Assembly: GCA_035249985.1 (NCBI GenBank)
Contig: DATFFP010000029.1
Location: 42,979 to 106,978, forward strand
Direction: 5' to 3'
From: JAICNG01 sp035249985
GTDB taxonomy: Bacteria > Gemmatimonadota > Gemmatimonadetes > Gemmatimonadales > Gemmatimonadaceae
DNA: 64,000 bases
In this document: piece after piece, positions 43,126 through 51,637 of the stretch
Layout: each line of letters opens with the position of its first letter
How positions within the stretch are numbered: position 1 is the first letter of the stretch
Notes under the pieces: generated by a model
Told to the model about the DNA's origin: nothing
Seen by the model: the letters and a program-made list of their open reading frames with translations, nothing else
Databases searched by the model: none
Program-made: the position numbers and the translations under genes

Positions 43126-44532
43126 ATGCGAGCAGACGAATACGAGGACGGCGACGGAAGTGGCGACGCGCTTCCTGCGGAGGTGTTCGAGCAGGTCGCG
43201 CAGACCATCGTGGCCCAGATCCGGACGATGATCCACCACCGCGCCCGCTATGAGCCGGTGAGCGCATCCGACTTTCCCGAGCGGGACGCGAGCTTCTATG
43301 ACAGCGTCGAGGGCGAGCTGTCGGCCGTCGGCTTTCAGACGATCGGTGACTTCGAGGATGGCGCTCAGATCGTCACCGATCTCTCGAAGAAGTCCTTCGT
43401 GCGGTTCGCCCTTGGAGCCCACGGCGCCATTGGGGCGATGTGGTTCGAGGTGCCTGCCGAGGGCGAGCCACTCCGCTGCCTCGTCCTGCACAGCTGGCTC
43501 GCGAACGGCCCCGTGCTCGTGACCGCGCGTGGCACCATCGACAACGGTCTCCCCATGCCGCCGGAGCTCGCCGTCGAGCGCGTCGATGGCGCGGTCGATA
43601 CCCGCTCGACCCTGCGGGTCCACGGCGAGCGTGTGGCCGCATCGGGCAAGGCGCCGCTTCGATTCGCGGACGCGGACGAGCTGTTCCGTCGCTATGCCGA
43701 CGACGAGCACCGCCTTTCCGAACATCGCGAGGCCTTGGGTCTCCAGCTGTTCGAGCCGATGCTACGCACCATGCTGGGCGAGAACTTCGAGGCTCAGGGC
43801 GAGCCCATTCTCGATGCCATCGAGCGCCATCCGGAATGGTTGCGAGGTGAGATCAGCGCCGCGCCCGCTCCACTGCGCGTGGGTGTCATGCGCGAGGAGG
43901 CTGGCGTCGATCGCGACCGCTTTCCACACCTCGTCGTAGCGCGCATCCCCGAGCACATCGAGCCCATGGATCGCGGCGCTCGCTACGAGGATCCGGTTCA
44001 GGACGCCCTCGCGATTCGCGAGCTCGGCGTGGTGACCGGTGGTGGGTCGCAGCTGACGGCAGCCGCCGAGATCGGGTATGTCGACGTCGAGCTGGCGCTC
44101 GCCGATCTCGACGGTGCGCTCGAGGTCGTCCAGCGCATTCTCGAGGATGCCGGTGCCCCGGTGGGCTCCCAGCTGCTATTCGAGCAGGACGGCGTCGGCG
44201 TCGAGCGACCCTTCGGCGTGCAGGAGGGACTGGCAGTCTATCTCGACGGCACGACTCTGCCTGAGGAGATCTACGCTGAGACGGATATCGACGCACTCAT
44301 GGAGCGTCTCGCCTCAGCAGTAGATTCCGTGAACGGTGAGCTGCGCAGCGCGTGGAACGGTCCAACCGAGACGGCACTCTATCACTACGGACCAAGCGCG
44401 GATGCCATGCTCGTCGCGCTGCAGCCGGTGTTCAATGACTTTGCGATCTGTCAGAACGCTCGGCTTGTCATACGGCAGGGCGCGGATGGCGAGACGCGCA
44501 CGCTGCGCGTGCCAAGGCACCACGCAGCCTAA
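43126..44532 (+). CDS. protein of unknown function, two-part, no recognised family
   Basis: The 468-residue protein starts at ATG 43126; no Shine-Dalgarno is visible. The N-terminal half is acidic, and the C-terminal half (about 300-468) holds a compact domain with V-T-G-G-G-S-Q-L, V-E-L-A-L-A-D-L-D-G-A-L and the ending A-L-Y-H-Y-G-P-S-A-D-A-M. No signal peptide or membrane helix is seen. It is divergent from argJ. I cannot name a family. Confidence 0.75.
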   Translation: MRADEYEDGDGSGDALPAEVFEQVAQTIVAQIRTMIHHRARYEPVSASDFPERDASFYDSVEGELSAVGFQTIGDFEDGAQIVTDLSKKSFVRFALGAHGAIGAMWFEVPAEGEPLRCLVLHSWLANGPVLVTARGTIDNGLPMPPELAVERVDGAVDTRSTLRVHGERVAASGKAPLRFADADELFRRYADDEHRLSEHREALGLQLFEPMLRTMLGENFEAQGEPILDAIERHPEWLRGEISAAPAPLRVGVMREEAGVDRDRFPHLVVARIPEHIEPMDRGARYEDPVQDALAIRELGVVTGGGSQLTAAAEIGYVDVELALADLDGALEVVQRILEDAGAPVGSQLLFEQDGVGVERPFGVQEGLAVYLDGTTLPEEIYAETDIDALMERLASAVDSVNGELRSAWNGPTETALYHYGPSADAMLVALQPVFNDFAICQNARLVIRQGADGETRTLRVPRHHAA

Positions 44533-44547
44533 CGGCGTGCGGCAGGA

Positions 44548-45270
44548 TCAGGAGACGACGAGCACGCGGTAGCGTACGACCAGCGGGCCGTCCTCTCCCG
44601 CACGTGTCTCGGGCCAGACTCGGAGTGTCGATCCCCCCGGCACCGGCACGTACAGGCCCTGCGTCGGCAGATCGGTTGTCAGTCCGTGCGGCGGCACCAG
44701 CGTACCGACAGGCATGGTGGCGAGCGCCGAATCGAGGGATGCTCCGAAAATTTGCGGGAGCGTTGCCCGGAGCACCCCCTCGAACTTCTCGGGGCGGCGC
44801 GTGCGCGTCAGGGGCGTGTCGAAGTGGACGGTAATCTCTTCGCCGCTTCGCTCCGCGACGATTCCATCGCGGAGCGACGTCCGACCTTCACCAATGGTGG
44901 GAGCGAGCTCTGGTACGGGTGGGGTGGTCACGCTCGCTACGCTCACCACGGTGCTTTCTGGTGCGACGGACACGACTGGAATGCTGTCCGGCGCTCTCTC
45001 TGGCACGCTCGGCTGGTCACCCACCGAGGGCGCCAGCGGGGCTGTTGCTTCGGGGATGGCGAAACCGGCTGCGCGCAGCTCGCTGTCGAGCATCCCCGCC
45101 GCGCCAGCGGCGCCAATGGTAGCGACTCCAAGGGCGATGGCGGCAGTGGCAAAAAGCGCGCGACGGCGACGGTCACGCGTCGCTACGCGGTTCTCTTTCC
45201 GACAGCGAAGACAGACTGGTATGCCAGGCCCCACGTCGTGGGGACATGGCGGGGCAACTCGTTCTAACAT
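44548..45270 (-). CDS. membrane protein with N-terminal zinc ribbon
   Basis: The 240-residue protein has C-P-H-D and C-L-R-C at its N-terminus (about 9-23), a basic turn and one membrane helix (about 38-60). A Pro/Thr-rich linker and a folded C-terminal beta domain (about 140-240) follow. The zinc ribbon would be cytoplasmic and the rest outside. Function unknown. Confidence 0.75.
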   Translation of the reverse strand: MLERVAPPCPHDVGPGIPVCLRCRKENRVATRDRRRRALFATAAIALGVATIGAAGAAGMLDSELRAAGFAIPEATAPLAPSVGDQPSVPERAPDSIPVVSVAPESTVVSVASVTTPPVPELAPTIGEGRTSLRDGIVAERSGEEITVHFDTPLTRTRRPEKFEGVLRATLPQIFGASLDSALATMPVGTLVPPHGLTTDLPTQGLYVPVPGGSTLRVWPETRAGEDGPLVVRYRVLVVS

Positions 45271-45346
45271 GGGCGGGCTCTCGAGGCGGGGGGACTTCGA
45301 GGAGGCGGCAGGATCTCATGGGTGACGACTCCACCCCCGGAAGGGC

Positions 45347-45410
45347 AACTGCGAGCTGCGAGCTGCGAATAAAGCGCAGTCTTCGCAGTTCGCAGTTCGC
45401 AGTCGCAGTT
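45347..45410. repeat. 7-nt repeat hairpin (GCAGTTC) reaching into the carrier-protein stop codon
   Basis: Left arm AACTGCGAGCTGCGAGCTGC (45347-45366) pairs, with G-T wobbles, with the GCAGTTC heptads at 45384-45410. The last repeat bases provide the TAA stop of the carrier-protein gene (complement of 45409-45411). Confidence 0.85.
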
Positions 45411-45660
45411 AGACTCCCCGCTGGTGCCGAACCTCGTCGATGGTCCGCTCGATCGCGATCACCGTCTCGAAATTGTCCGGAGTAATCATCGCGTCCGGAA
45501 TGCGGACGCCGGTCCGAGTCTCGATGAAGCTGACGAGCCGGATCAGACCCATGGAATTGATGATCCCGCTATCGATGAGGGAATCTTCGGGGCCGATCGG
45601 CGTCGGATCCTTCTGGAGAAGGTTCTCCTGGATGAACTTGGTGAGGTCATTCCGTAGCAT
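45409..45660 (-). CDS. stand-alone acyl/peptidyl carrier protein
   Basis: The 83-residue protein is ACP-sized. The phosphopantetheine serine is in D-S-G-I-I-N-S-M-G-L-I, in place of the common D-S-L. It follows the adenylation gene by about 80 nt, so it is the probable carrier for the amino or carboxylic acid activated there. No phosphopantetheinyl transferase gene is in the window. Confidence 0.88.
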   Translation of the reverse strand: MLRNDLTKFIQENLLQKDPTPIGPEDSLIDSGIINSMGLIRLVSFIETRTGVRIPDAMITPDNFETVIAIERTIDEVRHQRGV

Positions 45661-45742
45661 GTTGGGACGATTCGGTGGGAGAACAGGTTGAAGAGATCCG
45701 CGCGCTGAAGCTGCAACGCCTCTCGCGCAGTGCGCAATCCCG

Positions 45743-47341
45743 TTAGCCCACCGCTGAGTATTGGCCGAGTGATTCGGCGAGACTGCGTCGATCCACCTTT
45801 CCGGTCGATGTCGTCGGCAGCTCGGGCATGAACACGAACAGCTCCGGAATCGCGTAGCTCGGCAGCTTCGTCGCGCAATGGCTCGCGAGCTCCTGTTGCG
45901 AGAGCCCATTGCTCCCCTCGACGACGACCGCCGCGCGAAGGCGCGCGCCCACTTCGTCATCCGGAATCGCCACCACCGCGGCGTTCCGGATGCGCGTGTT
46001 CGCGTGCAGCACGTGCTCGATCTCCTCGAGCTCGACGCGGTACCCGCGCGTCTTCACCATGTGGTCGAGCCGGGCGATGTACTGGAATGAGGCGCCGTCG
46101 TCCAGCACGCGCACGAGGTCACCGGTTTTGTAGATCAGATCGGTGAAGTCCTTGTGGAGCGGATTCGGCGTCAGATTCTTCGCCGTGCGTTCCGGAAGCT
46201 TCCAGTAGCCGAGCATCACGCCCGGACCGCGAACGACGAGCTCCCCTTCCTCGCCCGGCCGCGCCTTCCGACCGTCGCCGGTGAGCGCGAAGCAATCGAA
46301 GTTCTCGCACGACCGCCCGATTGAGAGCTCGGTGTCCTGCACGAGCGGCTTCGGCACAGGCGTCCACGTGCAGACGTTGGTCTCCGTCGGCCCGTAGAGG
46401 TTGAACCAGCTTGCGTTCGGGAAGTGAGGCATCACCTCTCTCAGATGCTTCACCGGGAACACCTCGCCGGCGAAGAGAATCGTGCGCAGCGACGCATAGC
46501 TGAACCGCTCGAGCTCGCCATGCTTCAGCAAGCGGATGAACGCCGACGGCACCATGTACGAGACCGTGATCTTCTGCTCCTCGATCCACTTCGCGAGCTC
46601 GGCCGGGAAGGGTGCGATGCGATCGGGGACCATCATGACGCAGGCACCGGTTCCGAGCGCGGCGTAGATGTCGAACACGGAGAGATCGAAGTGCAGTGGA
46701 GCATGCCCCGATAGTCGATCTTCCGGCTGAATGCGGAACGTCGCGATCGTCCACTCGATGAAGGTGAGGGCGTTGAGGTGGCTGATCACCACGCCCTTCG
46801 GTGTTCCCGTCGAGCCCGACGTGTAGAGCATGTACGCCGGATCGCTGTCGACGGCGTTCGATACCATGGGCGGCTCCGCCGTCGGAACGACCGCGCCCCA
46901 GCCAAACGTCGGCACCGGCGTTTGCGCCAGCTCCCCGTCCGTTTCATCGACGACGACGATCGCGCGCAACGAGGCGAAGCTCCCCACGTGCTGCGACAGC
47001 GATGCCAGGAGGCGTCGCGATGTGACGAGCACGCTGATGTCGGCATTCCCGAGGATGAACGCGGCGCGCTCCACGGGCGCCTGCGGATCCACCGGCACGT
47101 AGATCCCCCCGCACTTCGAGGCGCCCAGCATGACGGCGACGGAGCGCGCCTGCTTGGGCATCCACAGACCGACGCGCTCGCCTCGCGTTAGGCCGCCTCG
47201 CGAGGCGAGCAGCACGGCCACGCCATTGCTGAGCTCGTGGAGCTCGCGGTGCGTGAAGGTGGTGGTGGCATCCTGCACCGCCAGCCGATTGGGGAAGAGG
47301 CGCGCACTCTGCGCCGGCGCATGCCAGAGGAGATAGTTCAT
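45743..47341 (-). CDS. AMP-forming adenylation enzyme (NRPS-type A domain, stand-alone)
   Basis: The 532-residue protein starts at ATG 47339-47341. It carries A-domain motifs: Y-T-S-G-S-T-G-T-P-K-G, H-F-D-L-S-V-F-D-I-Y, N-L-Y-G-P-T-E-T-N, Y-K-T-G-D-L, a core R-L-D-H-M-V-K-T-R-G-Y-R-V-E-L-E-E-I-E and the C-terminal T-S-T-G-K-V-D-R with its catalytic Lys. It would activate a small amino or carboxylic acid and load the neighbouring carrier protein. Proline-type ligases share this layout; the residue specificity is not decoded. Confidence 0.9.
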   Translation of the reverse strand: MNYLLWHAPAQSARLFPNRLAVQDATTTFTHRELHELSNGVAVLLASRGGLTRGERVGLWMPKQARSVAVMLGASKCGGIYVPVDPQAPVERAAFILGNADISVLVTSRRLLASLSQHVGSFASLRAIVVVDETDGELAQTPVPTFGWGAVVPTAEPPMVSNAVDSDPAYMLYTSGSTGTPKGVVISHLNALTFIEWTIATFRIQPEDRLSGHAPLHFDLSVFDIYAALGTGACVMMVPDRIAPFPAELAKWIEEQKITVSYMVPSAFIRLLKHGELERFSYASLRTILFAGEVFPVKHLREVMPHFPNASWFNLYGPTETNVCTWTPVPKPLVQDTELSIGRSCENFDCFALTGDGRKARPGEEGELVVRGPGVMLGYWKLPERTAKNLTPNPLHKDFTDLIYKTGDLVRVLDDGASFQYIARLDHMVKTRGYRVELEEIEHVLHANTRIRNAAVVAIPDDEVGARLRAAVVVEGSNGLSQQELASHCATKLPSYAIPELFVFMPELPTTSTGKVDRRSLAESLGQYSAVG

Positions 47342-47345
47342 GGCG

Positions 47346-48509
47346 TCAGGCGGGGCTGAGTCCAAGGTGGCGCGCGATCAGCATTCGCTGAATCTCCGAC
47401 GTCCCCGAGTACAGGGTGCCGCCGATGGAGTCGCGCAGTTGCTGCTCGACGTGGAAATCCTGCATGTAGCCGTAGCCGCCGTGCAGCTGCACCGCGTCGA
47501 GCGCCGAGGCTACGGCCGACTCGCTGATGTAGAGCTTGGCCATCGCCGCTTCCATCGCGCCGCCCTCCGCGGCTCTCGAGAGCTGCCAGGCTGCGCGATA
47601 CAAAAGCAGTCGCGACGTCTCGAGCCGTACCTTCATGTCGGCGATCTTCGCGGCAACGAGTTGGAAGCTTCCGATCGGCTTCCCGAACTGCTCGCGCTCT
47701 TTCGCATAGCGGACACACGCGTCCAGCTGCTGCTGCATCCGTCCGACCTGGCTCGCGAGGATGCAGCTGCGCTCCCAGCCCATGGAGTGGTTGAAGATCG
47801 TCGCGCCCTGACCCTCCTTTCCGAGGCGGTTGGCAACCGGGATACGGCAATCGTCGAGCACCACCTCGCCCATTGGTGAGGTGGTGAGACCGAGCTTCTT
47901 GAAGGGCCGGGAGACCGAGAGCCCGGGCGTTCCCTTCTCGATCAGAAATGCCGTCACGCCCCACATGCCTCGCTCCGGCTTTACCGTCGCGAAGACGACG
48001 AACAAGTCGCCGACTGGGGCGTTCGTCACGAAGGTCTTCGTTCCATTCAGGACGTAATGGTCGCCGTCCTTGATCGCGCGCGCGCGCATCGAGTACGCAT
48101 CGGAGCCAGATCCCGGCTCACTGATGCCGTGGGCCGCGACCCACGAGCCATCGACGAGGCGCGGCAGATAGCGCTCACGTTGCTCCTGCGTTCCGAACGC
48201 GATGATCGGGGTGACGACCGCCCACATGTGCGCGTGCATCGAGAAGAGGAGTCCATGATCGTGACACCCTTCACCGAGCGCTTCCATCGCCACGGTCGTG
48301 GTGACCATGTCGTGACCGCTGCCCCCGTACTCGCCCGGGACCGGCAGGCCGAGGATGCCGAACTCCCCGCAGCGCTCCCAGAGGTCGCGTCGAAAGCCGC
48401 CGACCGATGCGGCAGAGCTCCCCTCCGGCTCGCCGCCGAGCCCGCGACGGGCGAAGTCGAGAACGTTGTCGCGGAGCTCGATCTGCTCCGCGCTCAGCGC
48501 GAAATCCAC
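47346..48509 (-). CDS. acyl-CoA/acyl-carrier-protein dehydrogenase, FAD-dependent
   Basis: The 387-residue protein starts at GTG 48507-48509. It has the FAD motifs E-P-G-S-G-S-D and Y-S-G-T-S-E-I-Q. The usual catalytic Glu of Y-E-G-T is Ser here, but a Glu occurs in G-W-E-R-S-C-I-L-A, the position used by isovaleryl-CoA dehydrogenase and prolyl-carrier dehydrogenases. It sits between the adenylation gene and the acyltransferase, suggesting it oxidises a carrier-bound substrate. Confidence 0.88.
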   Translation of the reverse strand: MDFALSAEQIELRDNVLDFARRGLGGEPEGSSAASVGGFRRDLWERCGEFGILGLPVPGEYGGSGHDMVTTTVAMEALGEGCHDHGLLFSMHAHMWAVVTPIIAFGTQEQRERYLPRLVDGSWVAAHGISEPGSGSDAYSMRARAIKDGDHYVLNGTKTFVTNAPVGDLFVVFATVKPERGMWGVTAFLIEKGTPGLSVSRPFKKLGLTTSPMGEVVLDDCRIPVANRLGKEGQGATIFNHSMGWERSCILASQVGRMQQQLDACVRYAKEREQFGKPIGSFQLVAAKIADMKVRLETSRLLLYRAAWQLSRAAEGGAMEAAMAKLYISESAVASALDAVQLHGGYGYMQDFHVEQQLRDSIGGTLYSGTSEIQRMLIARHLGLSPA

Positions 48510-48541
48510 GGCGCGCCGCGCGTCTCGTTAGGGAAGGTGGC

Positions 48542-49192
48542 CTAGAAGGCCGCGAGCGACGGACTACTCGCGGACTCGGCGACCGCTCCCGTGCCGACTT
48601 TCGCCAGCTTGCGCTTCGCGGACAGCTTGCGAACGACGCGGCCAGGATTGCCGAAGACGAGACTGTCGTCAGGCACGTCCTCGATGACGACGGAGTTCGG
48701 AGCGGTGGTCACGCGATTGCCAATCCGGATGCGCCCGGTGCTCTTCGTGCCCGCGCCGACCGTCACTTCCTCGCCGATCTCGAGCGTGTCGTAGTCGAAT
48801 AGCACCCCGCCACCAACGATGGTCAGATTCCGGCCGATTTTGCACGAGGGAAGGAAGACGCCCCCGCCCCAGGTGTGGATCGCGATGCCGGGGCCAATGT
48901 CCGCCTTGATCGGGATGTAGATCCCGACGCGCCAGGCAACCACGTGCTGCACGAGGAAATGCACGATCCGCAGCAGATAGCGCAGCGGCGCAAACCTCAT
49001 CCCGTCCGACCACACCCCGAAGCGGTGGATCAGAATGGCCTGCGTTCCTGGATTGAACAGCTCGCGGAGATACGCCGAGAAGTTCCTGGCGCCCGTTTGG
49101 TTGACCCGGACACAGCGCTCCAAGTCCTGCCGAACGATTTCGAACATGTCCGTGGCGTGGGGATGCGGATGGTCAATGCGGAGGGACGACAT
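48542..49192 (-). CDS. hexapeptide-repeat acyltransferase (serine acetyltransferase-like)
   Basis: The 216-residue protein starts at ATG 49190-49192. It has an N-terminal helical region resembling serine acetyltransferase and a left-handed beta helix with G-P-G-I-A-I, G-R-N-L-T-I and G-E-E-V-T-V-G turns. It is 32 nt upstream of the dehydrogenase gene. It may acetylate serine or another small substrate for the carrier pathway. Confidence 0.8.
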   Translation of the reverse strand: MSSLRIDHPHPHATDMFEIVRQDLERCVRVNQTGARNFSAYLRELFNPGTQAILIHRFGVWSDGMRFAPLRYLLRIVHFLVQHVVAWRVGIYIPIKADIGPGIAIHTWGGGVFLPSCKIGRNLTIVGGGVLFDYDTLEIGEEVTVGAGTKSTGRIRIGNRVTTAPNSVVIEDVPDDSLVFGNPGRVVRKLSAKRKLAKVGTGAVAESASSPSLAAF

Positions 49193-49360
49193 GGCCGGAG
49201 ACGGCCGGTCACGCGGGGGCAAGCGCAACCGGCGGGCCACGTGTGGTGTAGTGCTAACTGGCTCCCCTCGAACGACTTCCGTCGCGCTGGCTGCGCCCGG
49301 GCAACAGTGCTCGGGGAGCCTGCGCGACAGGTCGTTGATCAACCGCCACAGGTACGACCG

Positions 49361-49825
49361 CTATTGAGCCATCGTTTGCATCCACGCTTCGGCAGCTTTC
49401 CGCATCTCTTCCTTGCTCAAGTCCTTTACCCGCGTTGCGATGCCCCACTGGTGGCCGAACGGGTCGGTGACTTTGCCGTAGCGGTCGCCCCAGAACACAT
49501 CTTCGAGCGGCTGCGCGACTTCGCAGCCGGCATCGACCGCCCGTGCGAACGCGGCGTCAGCGTCGTCGACGTACATGTGGAGCGACCCATGAACCCCACC
49601 CAGCGTCAGCGGCGACTTCATCCCCCACATGGGATTCTCGCTGCCGAGCATGATGGTCGAGTCCCCGATGCGGATCTCAGCGTGCATGATGGAGCCGTCA
49701 GGCCCTTCCATCCGCTCAACCTCCTCCGCGCCGAACGCTTCCTTGTAGAACTCGATCGCCTTCGCCCCGTCGCTGACGGTGATGCCCGGCGTGACGGTAT
49801 GGTAGCCCTTGGGCGGATTGGCCAT
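49361..49825 (-). CDS. VOC-family protein, PhnB-like
   Basis: The 154-residue protein is a PhnB-type VOC domain: T-P-G-I-T-V-S-D-G-A-K-A-I-E-F-Y, M-H-A-E-I-R-I-G-D and T-D-P-F-G-H-Q-W-G at the expected positions. A C-terminal E-E-M-R-K-A-A-E-A-W helix adds about 20 residues. The substrate is unknown. Confidence 0.88.
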   Translation of the reverse strand: MANPPKGYHTVTPGITVSDGAKAIEFYKEAFGAEEVERMEGPDGSIMHAEIRIGDSTIMLGSENPMWGMKSPLTLGGVHGSLHMYVDDADAAFARAVDAGCEVAQPLEDVFWGDRYGKVTDPFGHQWGIATRVKDLSKEEMRKAAEAWMQTMAQ

Positions 49826-49985
49826 GGGATCCTCGCTCGTGAGTAGTGAAGGGGGCGCCCAATGTAGGCCAGGCCTCGCCGCCGAGCCACCGGCTGTGTG
49901 TAAAAAGTTCCGCCCCGAACAAACGCCACGCCCGTTTCCCCATTGACCCCGCGTGCGTCAACCAAGGGGCGCAGGCTGGTCATCG

Positions 49986-50037
49986 CGCTCTCTGAATTCC
50001 GACATCTGAATTCTGATTCCCGACGTCTCTGCCGTTC
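49986..50037. repeat. decayed copy of the CAGAATT hairpin family
   Basis: CTCTGAATTCCGACATCTGA at 49989-50008, then CTGATTCCCGACGTCTCTGC, resembles the right arm of the 41767-41869 hairpin, including the CGTCT(T/C)TGCC end. No left arm is visible. It lies just upstream of the lipoprotein gene. Confidence 0.6.
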
Positions 50038-50054
50038 CCGGCAAGGACCCGCTC

Positions 50055-51587
50055 ATGCGCACTCCACTTCGCCGCGTCGCAACGCTCGTTGCGTCCATCA
50101 TGCTCGCCGCGTGCTCCTCGGGCACCGTGTACGTCGTCCACCGTCCCGCACCGCCGCCACCACCGCCACCGCGCATTGAGCCGCTCGAGATCACGCTCGC
50201 GCGTCCGGTTCGCGGCCAGCTGGTCGTGCAGACGAACCGCCCGTCGTACGTAGCGCTGTTCGAGATCGTACCCGACCGCGGCGTCGCACTGCTCGCGCCG
50301 TCCTATGCGCACCAGCGCACCTGGATGCTCGCCGGGTTGAATTGGGTCCCCGTGTCCTGGAAGGTCCAGTCGACGATGTATTACGGGCGGCCATCCGGCA
50401 CCGCGGTGCCAGCGCGCTGGGTCTACGCGATCGCTTCCGACGAGCCCCTTCGGCTACCCGATGAAGCGTTCCACCCCAGCTACATGCGCCGCGTGCTCGG
50501 CCCCGCCGCTTATCGAGGCACGAATCCGCACGTGACGATGCGCGCCATCTCTCGCGCCTTCCTTCCGTCGGTGATCGACGAGTCGTGGGCGGAGGATGCG
50601 TACGCGCTCGCGGCGACGTACGCGAGCGATCCCTATCGCACCGTTCGCATTTACTGCGCGAACCGCACGGTGTATGAGGTTCCCGAGGAAGTTGCCGATC
50701 GCGCCTGGTGCCCCGTCCCCGCGCCCTCGGGCGGGATGATCGTGAGGACCGCGCCAACGCGTCCGGATTCGATCATCGCCACCAACAACGGGCAGCGTAT
50801 TCGCCGCCGGCTTCCCGAGACCACACCCGTTCGCGCACCGATCGATCGGGTAAGCGAGCCGACGCGGCCGGAGCATGGACCCGTCGTCATCGATCATCCT
50901 GGCCCACGCACCGACACGCCCGCGCCCAGGGACGTGAAGGAGAAGGAGAAGCGCGGCAACGGGAACGCCTACGGCCACACGGACGATCCGAACGTGAAGG
51001 GTCGCGGTATCGAGAACGAAAAGCCCAATGATCCCCGGCGCACACCTCGTCTCGAGACGCCGGCCAACGGCCAGCCGCAGCAGGCGCAACCCGACAAGCA
51101 GGCCGAGAAAATCGAGGCCAAGCAGGAGCGTCAGGAGGACAAACAGGTCCGTCAGGAGGACAAGCAGGTCCGCCAGGACGACAAGCAGGAGGCGAAGGAG
51201 ATCCGCCAGCAGCAAAAACAGGAAGTGCAGGAGACTCGACAGGAGCAAAAGCAGGAGCAAAAGGCCGAGAGGTCCGAGCCGAAGGCGGACAAAGTCGAGC
51301 AAAAGGCCGACAAGCCGGCGGTGACGGTCGAGCCGCCTCGCCAGGTCGAGCCGCCTGTGTCGAAGCCGGAAGCGAAGCCGGTGCAGAAGCACGAAGAGCC
51401 GGCGGCGAAGCCCGAGACCCCGCAGGAGGCGAAGTCCGAGGCGAAGTCAGAGGCCAAGGACGAGAAGTCCGGAGCGACGCCCGAGGAGAAGACCGAAGAC
51501 AAAGCCACCGGCAAGCCGGACGAGAAGCCGCAAGGCAAGCCGGCGATACGGCCACCTGGCGCAAAGAACCAAAAGACCAAACCGTAA
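50055..51587 (+). CDS. lipoprotein with long charged, repetitive tail
   Basis: The 510-residue protein has a lipobox L-A-A-C (Cys 20), a proline run (P-P-P-P-P-P), and an N-terminal folded region of about 200 residues. The tail (about 280-510) is dominated by Lys, Gln, Glu, Arg and Pro, with R-Q-E-D-K-Q-V repeats around 375 to 395. It probably spans or coats the periplasmic or outer face. No homology can be named by eye. Confidence 0.8.
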   Translation: MRTPLRRVATLVASIMLAACSSGTVYVVHRPAPPPPPPPRIEPLEITLARPVRGQLVVQTNRPSYVALFEIVPDRGVALLAPSYAHQRTWMLAGLNWVPVSWKVQSTMYYGRPSGTAVPARWVYAIASDEPLRLPDEAFHPSYMRRVLGPAAYRGTNPHVTMRAISRAFLPSVIDESWAEDAYALAATYASDPYRTVRIYCANRTVYEVPEEVADRAWCPVPAPSGGMIVRTAPTRPDSIIATNNGQRIRRRLPETTPVRAPIDRVSEPTRPEHGPVVIDHPGPRTDTPAPRDVKEKEKRGNGNAYGHTDDPNVKGRGIENEKPNDPRRTPRLETPANGQPQQAQPDKQAEKIEAKQERQEDKQVRQEDKQVRQDDKQEAKEIRQQQKQEVQETRQEQKQEQKAERSEPKADKVEQKADKPAVTVEPPRQVEPPVSKPEAKPVQKHEEPAAKPETPQEAKSEAKSEAKDEKSGATPEEKTEDKATGKPDEKPQGKPAIRPPGAKNQKTKP

Positions 51588-51590
51588 CTG

Positions 51591-51622
51591 ACGAAGGGCC
51601 TTCCAATCGGAAGGCCCTTCGT
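51591..51622 (+). terminator. intrinsic terminator, 14-bp stem
   Basis: ACGAAGGGCCTTCC (51591-51604) pairs with GGAAGGCCCTTCGT (51609-51622) around AATC, between the lipoprotein and NRAMP genes. The T-run after the stem is poor. Confidence 0.75.
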
Positions 51623-51637
51623 GTCGTATAGAGCGCC

